64,000 nucleotides of DNA, taken from the NCBI RefSeq assembly GCF_002368415.1, contig NZ_AP018290.1:5717614-5781613 (forward strand), given 5' to 3'. Each line of letters starts with the position of its first letter. Position 1 is the stretch's first letter. Under the pieces are notes generated by a model. It worked only from the letters and a program-made list of their open reading frames with translations, was not told the origin of the DNA and ran no database searches. Source of the DNA: Calothrix sp. NIES-4105 (GTDB lineage: Bacteria > Cyanobacteriota > Cyanobacteriia > Cyanobacteriales > Nostocaceae). Made by a program: the position numbers and the translations under genes. Shown one piece after another: positions 27,997 to 36,473 of the stretch.

Positions 27997-28680
27997 TACA
28001 CAACCGATAAATTTACTGCGGGAGTCACTCGCTATTTCTGTGCGAATGTTAAAAAAGCTCGGAAAAATGCATTCGATTATATCGTTTGATATTTCAATAC
28101 CACTATATTTATTCCAGCGCTGTAATAAACTTTTGAATACTGACTCTTTACTGGGTAATGCTGTATCAAAGCTTCCTTGCCGAAAAGCTGTAGGAGTGGC
28201 AAATGTAAAGTTGATGTTTCGTTCGGCGCCACTTGCTTGTTCATATAATTGGGCGTAAGTACAGGCGTTTGCCCAAGGTTGGCTTGACTGTGGTGTAGCT
28301 AGAATACTAGTAATAAATAAGTCAGCAGAACCTAAATGCCAAGCTTTTTCAGGATTTATATTCAACCAGAGCTTAGTTAGCTTACTAAATAAAGTGTCAT
28401 CAAGTAAAGACAGGCGCCACCAGCAAGGAGTACCAGGTTGTATTGGTTCTTGGTGCTGCCATTGTAGAGAGTTACTTTTAAGTGATGTTTGTCTACAATA
28501 TATTTGTAAAGGGGAAAGCGTAAATGCTTTATCTATGGTTGTATCATGAAGGATATCGCCTAAACTCTTATCTACCGAACTGACAAGGTTGAGAAATAAA
28601 GCATGATAATGTCTGCCAGTTAAAAATTGTGGGTAGATGCTTGACTGAGGTAGTAGGTTAAGGACTAAGCTGTGAGGCAT
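27997..28680 (-). pseudogene. cas6: Cas6 N-terminal fragment (5' part of split gene)
   Basis: From ATG 28680 the frame reads MPHSLVLNLLPQSSIYPQFL, TGRHYHALFLNLVSSVDKSL, with later HLGSADLFITSIL and SKFIGCV. This is the RAMP-fold endoribonuclease Cas6, which cuts CRISPR repeat stems. His residues in the RHYHALF region are candidates for catalysis. At V228 the frame enters the IS left end and stops 12 codons later at 27958. The remaining 47 codons lie at 25786-25928. The insertion removes the C-terminal RNA-binding part, so this copy is probably inactive unless the element excises. Confidence 0.88.
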
Positions 28681-28743
28681 TTGGCTTACAAATCTTAAAT
28701 TTTATAAAATATGATTTGTTATTATGAGTTTACCACATTATTT

Positions 28744-29763
28744 TTACTCAATTCCCTCTAGTAGCTTAGAAACTTGTTCTGGAGCAGGAAGTTTATTTTT
28801 GAGTTCTTGCGGTACAGTAGACACTATTTGATAAGTTGCTACACCAATTGGTTTATTAGACTCTCGAAGCGCATATTCTACAATTGTTTGACTTTTCGAC
28901 TTACAAAGAATAATTCCAATTGATGGATTTTCATCTGGTTGTTTTACTTTGTCATCTAAAGCCGCTAAATAAAACTGCATTTTGCCTATATACTCAGGTA
29001 AAAACTTACCTATCTTAAGTTCTACTGCTACCAAGCATTTTAGAAGCCGATGGTATAATAAAATATCTATAAAATACTCTTCATCATCAATCTCAAGTCG
29101 ATATTGACTACCCATGAAAGCAAACATTCCACCCATTTCTTGTAGAAATGGTTCCACTCTTGCTAGAATTGCTTTTTCTAGCTGGTATTCGCTATGTTCG
29201 TCTGCTAACTCTAAGAAATCGAAAATATACTCATCCTTTACAGCTAACTTCGCTTGATTTCTTATCTCTTGTGAAACAGTCTGCTGAAAATTTGTTTGGT
29301 TAAGTAAAGTTTTTTCATACGTTTGGTTCTCTATTTGGTGGATTAAAACATTTTTTGTCCAACCAAATTTTTTTGTCATTCTAATATAAAATTCTCGTTC
29401 TAAATCATCTTTACACTTTTCTAAAATGACTATATTATGAGTCCAACCAATTTCTCGCACCATTGGTGCGAGTTTTTCATTATTGGCAAAACTTTCATAA
29501 AAAAGCCTCATCCGCCATAGGTTAGCAGCAGAGAATCCACTAATCCCAGGAAACTCAGTTTGTAAGTCTTTCGCTAACTGTTCAACAACTGATTTTCCCC
29601 AGCTATTGCTCTGCTGGCGCCCAACAATTATCTTGCCAATATCCCAATAAAGCGCAATAAGTTCTTTATTTACAGCTTTCAATGCTTCATATTGAGCAGA
29701 CCGAATACGTTGCTTTACTTCTAATAAAAGACTTCCGTATTCTTCAGGGATTGGTTTATTCAT
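28744..29763 (-). CDS. DUF1016/YhcG-type PDDEXK nuclease-domain protein
   Basis: About 339 aa from ATG 29763 (MNKPIPEEYGSLL); a longer frame from 29874 adds a hydrophobic, low-complexity stretch and is rejected. The N-terminal DUF1016_N part (YWDIGKIIVGRQ, FSAANLWRMRLFYE) is followed by the C-terminal PDDEXK nuclease part, with DDEEYFIDILLYH and VAVELKIG (Asp, Glu-x-Lys), then YIGKMQFYLAALDD. Such proteins are linked to recombination, mobile elements and phage defence. It sits between cas6 and array 2 but belongs to no known cas family. Confidence 0.88.
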   Translation of the reverse strand: MNKPIPEEYGSLLLEVKQRIRSAQYEALKAVNKELIALYWDIGKIIVGRQQSNSWGKSVVEQLAKDLQTEFPGISGFSAANLWRMRLFYESFANNEKLAPMVREIGWTHNIVILEKCKDDLEREFYIRMTKKFGWTKNVLIHQIENQTYEKTLLNQTNFQQTVSQEIRNQAKLAVKDEYIFDFLELADEHSEYQLEKAILARVEPFLQEMGGMFAFMGSQYRLEIDDEEYFIDILLYHRLLKCLVAVELKIGKFLPEYIGKMQFYLAALDDKVKQPDENPSIGIILCKSKSQTIVEYALRESNKPIGVATYQIVSTVPQELKNKLPAPEQVSKLLEGIE

Positions 29764-29814
29764 AAAGATGATTAGTAAATATAGTATTGTTATATAGATA
29801 ATTATACTGTGTAG

Positions 29815-29870
29815 TACCTTTAAACAGTTGGGTTCCTTGCCGAAAGCGAGAAACCCGAATTTTAAAGGTA
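29815..29870. repeat. Long inverted repeat beside DUF1016 gene
   Basis: TACCTTTAAACAGTTGGGTT on the left is complementary, with small gaps, to AAACCCGAATTTTAAAGGTA on the right, giving a stable hairpin at the trailer side of array 2. It lies just upstream of the DUF1016 start and could affect its expression. Confidence 0.5.
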
Positions 29871-29972
29871 GCAAAAACTTATCCTACTGACGAGGGGTCA
29901 AGGGGCGCCTCAAACCCGCCAAATACGCGACGACAAGTAGCAAAAACTTATCCTACTGACGAGGGGTCAAGG
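29868..29972. repeat. 36-bp exact direct repeat with 33-bp spacer
   Basis: Two identical 36-base copies (29868-29903 and 29937-29972, beginning GTAGCAAAAACTTATCCTAC) are separated by 33 unique bases. The second is followed by 38 bases up to the first repeat of array 2. Repeat and spacing sizes are CRISPR-like, but the sequence is unrelated to either array repeat and lacks a palindrome. Confidence 0.7.
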
Positions 29973-30010
29973 CGCCAATACCTAATTCTTCTTGTAAGGC
30001 TGAAGTATTC

Positions 30011-33000
30011 GTTTCAATCCCTAAAAGGGATTTTATAAAGTTTAAACATAATAGTCGGGTAAAGTGCGAAAATCGTCATCAGTTTCAATCCCTAAAAGGG
30101 ATTTTATAAAGTTTAAACAGTCAGCATTGCGCTTGGTGGTCGCTACGAAGTTTCAATCCCTAAAAGGGATTTTATAAAGTTTAAACTGCCCACGCCCTCA
30201 ACTATAAATCTACTTCTAATTGGTTTCAATCCCTAAAAGGAATTTTATAAAGTTTAAACTCTTACGCGAACGTGTAACTGTCCGAAGAATCTCGTTTCAA
30301 TCCCTAAAAGGAATTTTATAAAGTTTAAACAATGTGTTGAAGCGGGGGTGATAGGCTGTAAAGGTAGTTTCAATCCCTAAAAGGAATTTTATAAAGTTTA
30401 AACATTGTTGATGGTAAAGTTGAGTCAGTTAAAAGAGAGTTTGTTTCAATCCCTAAAAGGGATTTTATAAAGTTTAAACCCGATAAGCCATTTTTACTTC
30501 AGCCTCATTTGCTGTTTCAATCCCTAAAAGGGATTTTATAAAGTTTAAACTATAGTAGTGTTCAGTTGAGCAAGTTAATTGCTTGTTTCAATCCCTAAAA
30601 GGGATTTTATAAAGTTTAAACGATATCCCAGCGCGAAGAATCTATCATATCCAGTAGTTTCAATCCCTAAAAGGGATTTTATAAAGTTTAAACTGTGGCG
30701 CCACTACTTCAGTTTTAGATTCTGTTTTGTTTCAATCCCTAAAAGGGATTTTATAAAGTTTAAACATAATGAGTCTTGATTATGAAGGCTAATTTCTGAG
30801 TTTCAATCCCTAAAAGGGATTTTATAAAGTTTAAACCATAGACGATAAAATGAGTTACATGCCCGATAATGTGTTTCAATCCCTAAAAGGGATTTTATAA
30901 AGTTTAAACTTCTTGACTAGCGCCAATTAAAACAGCGCGTCCAGCATGTTTCAATCCCTAAAAGGGATTTTATAAAGTTTAAACCTCGCAGCATTGTTAA
31001 AAACTAAAGCGTTTGCAGTTTCAATCCCTAAAAGGGATTTTATAAAGTTTAAACTCAATTGGCAGTTTCTTTACCAATTTATTTAGAGTTTCAATCCCTA
31101 AAAGGGATTTTATAAAGTTTAAACTACATTACGCACTCTTAAGAGAGTCGGCGCATAGCGTTTCAATCCCTAAAAGGGATTTTATAAAGTTTAAACCTCA
31201 CTTATTTAAATACTGCACTACTTCGCTCCACAGGTTTCAATCCCTAAAAGGGATTTTATAAAGTTTAAACTACTATTAAATGGCGAGTATGGACGAGCTA
31301 CAAAGTTTCAATCCCTAAAAGGGATTTTATAAAGTTTAAACTGAACTACGATATAGCGAGTCGATGATAATTTTAAGTTTCAATCCCTAAAAGGGATTTT
31401 ATAAAGTTTAAACACTTTGATCCAAGGTGAGCGCAATCCTTACAGATACGTTTCAATCCCTAAAAGGGATTTTATAAAGTTTAAACTCTAAATATCGCTT
31501 GGCACGTTGCCTATGAATTGCAAAGTTTCAATCCCTAAAAGGGATTTTATAAAGTTTAAACGCATCGGTAGAATTAGCTCCTTACCCCAAACTTCATGTT
31601 TCAATCCCTAAAAGGGATTTTATAAAGTTTAAACTCATGTACGAACTTGTTTTAAGCATGTCCAAGAAAAGTTTCAATCCCTAAAAGGGATTTTATAAAG
31701 TTTAAACTAAACACACCCTCTGTGTACAGTGCCAAGCTACCGTTTCAATCCCTAAAAGGGATTTTATAAAGTTTAAACTATTAAGCAACTTGAGTTACTC
31801 GCTACCCTACTCGTTTCAATCCCTAAAAGGGATTTTATAAAGTTTAAACTACGATGATTATCTAACGCACAAAGATAAAGCGAGTTTCAATCCCTAAAAG
31901 GGATTTTATAAAGTTTAAACGATACCAAACTTGCAGATGATATTGGAATGTACGTTTCAATCCCTAAAAGGGATTTTATAAAGTTTAAACTTGGATGGTA
32001 CAAATCAGCAGAAACATGGGATAATAGCGATGTTTCAATCCCTAAAAGGGATTTTATAAAGTTTAAACGTAATTACTTATTTAGGGAGATTGATTGTGTT
32101 TTCGTTTCAATCCCTAAAAGGGATTTTATAAAGTTTAAACTTCAAATGCTTTAGGCAATGAAAAGCAAGCAACTATTGTTTCAATCCCTAAAAGGGATTT
32201 TATAAAGTTTAAACCTATTTTTAATAAAGGACTTCATACAAACAGCTGCGTTTCAATCCCTAAAAGGGATTTTATAAAGTTTAAACTCACAAGTGCATGA
32301 TTATCCTGTAGATGTACATAAAGTTTCAATCCCTAAAAGGGATTTTATAAAGTTTAAACATGTCCTTGCCTTGATTTTAAGTCAGTGGCGCCAGGGTTTC
32401 AATCCCTAAAAGGGATTTTATAAAGTTTAAACTTAGCTGCATTATTGAGTCTTGTTAACGCCTCAGCAAGTTTCAATCCCTAAAAGGGATTTTATAAAGT
32501 TTAAACTACTAACCAGCCAAGTACTGGAATGTATTTTACAAGTTTCAATCCCTAAAAGGGATTTTATAAAGTTTAAACGAGCCATCATTACCGTCAATGC
32601 CTCCTTCTATTGAATTAGTGTTTCAATCCCTAAAAGGGATTTTATAAAGTTTAAACTCGAAGCGGAACAAGCGCGCAAAAAAGTGATTGAAGTTTCAATC
32701 CCTAAAAGGGATTTTATAAAGTTTAAACCTGTGAAAATGTATTTTGTTTCGGGTGCCTCTAAGTTTCAATCCCTAAAAGGGATTTTATAAAGTTTAAACG
32801 TACTACTGCATTCACTTTGATAGCCCAATAGGGTTTCAATCCCTAAAAGGGATTTTATAAAGTTTAAACTATTTCTGAATCAAATCCCTATTGCTCTGCT
32901 TAAGTGTTTCAATCCCTAAAAGGGATTTTATAAAGTTTAAACGCTATCAAGACAGCGAACAGTTCAAGCAGTAAAAGTTTCAATCCCTAAAAGGGATTTT

Positions 33001-34469
33001 ATAAAGTTTAAACGCAAGCGGATACGATTCTAGAGTACTTAGTTAAGCGTTTCAATCCCTAAAAGGGATTTTATAAAGTTTAAACACTTACTCAATTTTC
33101 TTGCTGACAATCATCATGAGTTTCAATCCCTAAAAGGGATTTTATAAAGTTTAAACATGGTAAGAAAAAACATAAGCCTGTAAAAGTTGGTTTCAATCCC
33201 TAAAAGGGATTTTATAAAGTTTAAACACTTGCAAAAGAAGCGCGATTTACTAACATTAAGTTTCAATCCCTAAAAGGGATTTTATAAAGTTTAAACAAAA
33301 TTTACGTAAGGGGTAATTAATGCCTTACTTTGTTTCAATCCCTAAAAGGGATTTTATAAAGTTTAAACGAGGTTGCATTAGTCAATTCAAAACGTGGTAA
33401 AGTTTCAATCCCTAAAAGGGATTTTATAAAGTTTAAACCCTGTAATCATGCTGTTCTTCCCTACGTTGTACTTGTTTCAATCCCTAAAAGGGATTTTATA
33501 AAGTTTAAACTAGAGCTTCTATGTCATTAATGTATTGTGTTAGTTCATGCTGTTCTTCCCTACGTTGTACTTGTTTCAATCCCTAAAAGGGATTTTATAA
33601 AGTTTAAACATATCAAAGAATATATAGGGCAGGGTATAATGTGTTTCAATCCCTAAAAGGGATTTTATAAAGTTTAAACTCTCTTGCCAGAGATATCAAG
33701 CAAGGTAAAAAATTGTTTCAATCCCTAAAAGGGATTTTATAAAGTTTAAACATTATCAGCAAGCGGCTCTAAAGTTATGGTCGTAAGTTTCAATCCCTAA
33801 AAGGGATTTTATAAAGTTTAAACTCCAGCAACTTTAATGTCAGAATCCACCACATTAGTTTCAATCCCTAAAAGGGATTTTATAAAGTTTAAACATTGTT
33901 TATATCAAAAAACACAAAAATTTTGCTTGAAGTTTCAATCCCTAAAAGGGATTTTATAAAGTTTAAACACCAATTTCACCGCGCGGACCAGTTTTACCTA
34001 TCGGTTTCAATCCCTAAAAGGGATTTTATAAAGTTTAAACGTTACTGCTTTGTTACCTCAGTTGTTTGAGCCAAGCGTTTCAATCCCTAAAAGGGATTTT
34101 ATAAAGTTTAAACTTCTTACATCTTGTCAAGCAATTATTTAAAAAAATAGTTTCAATCCCTAAAAGGGATTTTATAAAGTTTAAACTATGTGGAGCTACT
34201 TCAGTAGCCATCCTTGATGGAGTTTCAATCCCTAAAAGGGATTTTATAAAGTTTAAACGCAACAATAACATCTTATCCCGTAATAGCTTGGAGTTTCAAT
34301 CCCTAAAAGGGATTTTATAAAGTTTAAACTTAATTTCACTCAACTTAGTACAGTCGCTAGTTGTTTCAATCCCTAAAAGGGATTTTATAAAGTTTAAACT
34401 AGTGGACGTAGTGATATTGCTCCAGCTTCTCGGTTTCAATCCCTAAAAGGGATTTTATAAAGTTTAAAC
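30011..34469 (-). CRISPR. CRISPR array 2: 62 repeats of 37 bp, 61 spacers
   Basis: The repeat begins GTTTCAATCCCTAAAAGGGA and ends TTATAAAGTTTAAAC on the plus strand; the average unit is about 72.5 bp. The complement ends ATTGAAAC, so it is transcribed on the minus strand from the leader at 34470. Three consecutive repeats near the trailer end (about 30222, 30294, 30366) carry AAGGAATTTT instead of AAGGGATTTT, consistent with old, distal units. One spacer (33511-33572) is 62 bases and chimeric. The first 16 bases of the repeat match array 1 almost exactly while the rest differs. Confidence 0.98.
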
Positions 34470-34745
34470 TGCTCAATGTGGGAGCTTTGCTGTATTTGGT
34501 TTTCAAGGTACTGTTCCGCGAACCTAAAGTAAGAATAGCTTTCTAGAGGTTAGGATGTCAAGATGAACATGTGTCAAAATCGCTGGAATGATTGTTTGGT
34601 AAGGGTTTTGCAGTTACCGCGAACCTACTTTGTGGTTGAAATGCTTCAATACTGCATGGGGTAAGCGTTTTAGCCGTAAATTAATCAAGCATTTCAAAAA
34701 CACCCTGTGGTTCGCGGTCTTGTTTGAAAAATTAGGCAAAGAATA
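34470..34745 (-). promoter_or_regulatory. CRISPR leader of array 2
   Basis: Similar along its length to 25509-25785, starting with GCTCAATGTGGGAGCTTTGC and including the CCGCGAACC boxes and the GTGGTTCGCGGTC box near the distal end, then GAAAAATTAGGCAAA. No cas gene adjoins it. The conserved boxes are candidate sites for adaptation proteins or transcription factors. Confidence 0.8.
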
Positions 34746-35114
34746 CTGTTGTGTCAAATACAGAGTGCTGCATCCATTGTCCGTATGACTTGAGAGTTTT
34801 ATGAATCTTTATACGGCGCCTGTCTGAGGGTACATTATACGATATAACTACAAACATGGTTACTTATTAAATATGAGTGTCTGGTTTATTCACAAAGTTA
34901 TGCAGTATATGACCGATTGTGTAATTGTGGCGCCTCCTGAATGTGCGTGCAGCACTATAACCTTTGAAGTATGTACAGTTGAAAATCTGTCACACTTTGT
35001 GAAGTAGTACTGATTTTTTTCATAGTATTTTACTACTTATGACGACGGTTGAAATCTACCTATCTAGTATTTAAAATGAGGTAAATACCTCAATGAATTT
35101 AGAGGTGCTGCAAC
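34746..35114. other. Intergenic, nothing recognised
   Basis: About 370 bases between leader 2 and the Uma2 gene. It holds two GGCGCC palindromes and an imperfect AGTAGTACT/AGTATTTTACTACT inverted repeat near 35006-35040, but no ORF or RNA gene I can support. Confidence 0.5.
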
Positions 35115-35882
35115 ATGGTACGACAAGTTACAGAATTTGATGCCGCCGATGACTTGGTTATTTACCCAGAAACCGACGGTGAACCGATGGCACAAAATAC
35201 GTTACAGTTTATTTGGATTGTAATTATCAAAGAAGGTTTAGAGATACTATTTGCATCAAATCCAGATGTATTTGTTGCTGGAGATTTGTTCTGGTATCCA
35301 ATTGCAGGTGATATTGATACAAAATATGCCCCTGATGCAATGGTGGTATTTGGTAGACCCAAAGGTCGTCGAGGTTCATATGTACAAGCGCGTGAAGGTA
35401 ATATCGCACCGCAGGTAGTGTTTGAAATCTTGTCACCCGGTAACAGGAAAAAAGAAATGGACGACAAGTTCGACTTTTACCAAAAGTACGGCGCCGAGGA
35501 ATACTATGTATACGATCCAGATAAAAATATTTTAAAAGGCTGGTTACGTTCAAAGAAAACTTTAAAACCAATCAATAAAATAAATAATTGGGTTAGTCCA
35601 CGTTTACAAATCAAGTTTGTGTTGACACCAGAAACACTGGAAATTTATCGTCCAGACGGTCGCAAGTTTGTAACTCCCGTAGAACTTGACGAAATGTATG
35701 AACAAGCACAACAACGCGCGGATGCTGAAAAACAACGCGCGGATGCTGAAAAACAACGCGCGGAAACTGAACGACAGGCAAGATTAAATGCAGTACGACA
35801 ATTACTACAAACAGGAATGAGTATCGAACAAGTTGCACAGATTTTTTCATTAACAGTGCAAGAAGTTGAGGAACAATTGTAA
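35115..35882 (+). CDS. Uma2/DUF820-family putative endonuclease
   Basis: 255 aa. The PDDEXK-like core is visible: YAPDAMVVFG (Asp), QVVFEILSPGNRKKEM (Glu) and YGAEEYYVYDPD. A C-terminal coiled tail contains the heptads QRADAEKQRADAEKQRAETE (imperfect tandem repeats also visible in the DNA), ending in a short helix-turn-helix-like segment GMSIEQVAQIFSLTVQEVEE. This family is heavily expanded in cyanobacteria; the biological role is not established. It stands alone, next to CRISPR leader 2. Confidence 0.9.
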   Translation: MVRQVTEFDAADDLVIYPETDGEPMAQNTLQFIWIVIIKEGLEILFASNPDVFVAGDLFWYPIAGDIDTKYAPDAMVVFGRPKGRRGSYVQAREGNIAPQVVFEILSPGNRKKEMDDKFDFYQKYGAEEYYVYDPDKNILKGWLRSKKTLKPINKINNWVSPRLQIKFVLTPETLEIYRPDGRKFVTPVELDEMYEQAQQRADAEKQRADAEKQRAETERQARLNAVRQLLQTGMSIEQVAQIFSLTVQEVEEQL

Positions 35883-35910
35883 ATAGTTTTTTAAAAAATC
35901 TAGGTATGTG

Positions 35911-35934
35911 TAAGGTGGGCAATGCCCACCATAC
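35911..35934. repeat. GTGGGCAxTGCCCAC palindromic repeat (copy 3)
   Basis: AAGGTGGGCAATGCCCACCA just after the Uma2 gene; it may end that transcript. Confidence 0.7.
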
Positions 35935-36092
35935 ATAGTATTTTTGTATTTTAAAAATTAAATAGGGAATCTTGTAGTAACTAGATACTGGTGCCAACGA
36001 ATTAACGATTCAGAATTTAATGTTTTTTTTGGTCAAAGTAACCTTTTGCCTCCACGTTGGCACTATTAAGTAGAGTTGTTTAGTGAGGCGCC

Positions 36093-36440
36093 ATGTCCGA
36101 CGAGCGTGATCTAGAGTTGATTTTTCAATCACAACAGGGAAATAAAGCTGCATTCGGTCTGCTTGTGTCACGCTATCAACCAATGGCGCAACGCCTTGCT
36201 ATACGAGTTATGGGTAATAAAGATTTGGCTCAAGAGCTTGTACAAGAAGCTATGCTGCAAGCCTATCTTTCGCTCGAAAAACTCAATGACCCAACACGCT
36301 TTAAAAGTTGGCTGTACGGTATTGTACTAAATGTTTGTGTAGGTATCTGTAATAAAATTATCAGCGGAGAAATTCCTCCGTCTCCAGTGCCACAGGAGAA
36401 AGTTGAGAAGTTGATGGATTCAGGAAAGTTGAGCGATTAA
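36093..36440 (+). CDS. Short ECF-type sigma factor, region 2 only
   Basis: 115 aa. Residues 1-80 match sigma-70 region 2 (LIFQSQQGNKAAFGLLVSRY, then DLAQELVQEAMLQAYLSL and FKSWLYGIVLNV). The following 35 residues, VGICNKIISGEIPPSPVPQE and on, do not resemble the linker and region 4 helix-turn-helix of ECF sigma factors. The protein is about 65 residues shorter than usual, and I find no region 4 in another frame before the convergent gene. It may be a truncated gene, or a core- and -10-binding factor lacking -35 recognition. Confidence 0.75.
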   Translation: MSDERDLELIFQSQQGNKAAFGLLVSRYQPMAQRLAIRVMGNKDLAQELVQEAMLQAYLSLEKLNDPTRFKSWLYGIVLNVCVGICNKIISGEIPPSPVPQEKVEKLMDSGKLSD

Positions 36441-36463
36441 GAACAGGCTTTCTATGCCTGTTC
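36441..36463. terminator. Hairpin between convergent genes
   Basis: GAACAGGC (36441-36448) pairs perfectly with GCCTGTTC (36456-36463) around a 7-base loop, immediately after the sigma gene stop and before the end of the transketolase-like gene. It is suitable as a bidirectional terminator, although without a long T-run. Confidence 0.65.
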
Positions 36464-36473
36464 CACAAGAGGA

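Noticed and set aside
29764-29874. N-terminal extension of the DUF1016 protein
   Set aside because: The extra 37 residues are hydrophobic low-complexity sequence overlapping an inverted repeat; the family begins near MNKPIPEEYG.
29868-29972. A third true CRISPR array
   Set aside because: Only two repeats, no dyad symmetry and no similarity to known repeats in the window; kept as a finding, not annotated as CRISPR.
30579-32154. ORFs of about 66-68 aa with repeated VSIPKRDFIKFK
   Set aside because: They are translations through CRISPR array 2 repeats, not genes. The same applies to the minus-strand frame at 34080-34271.
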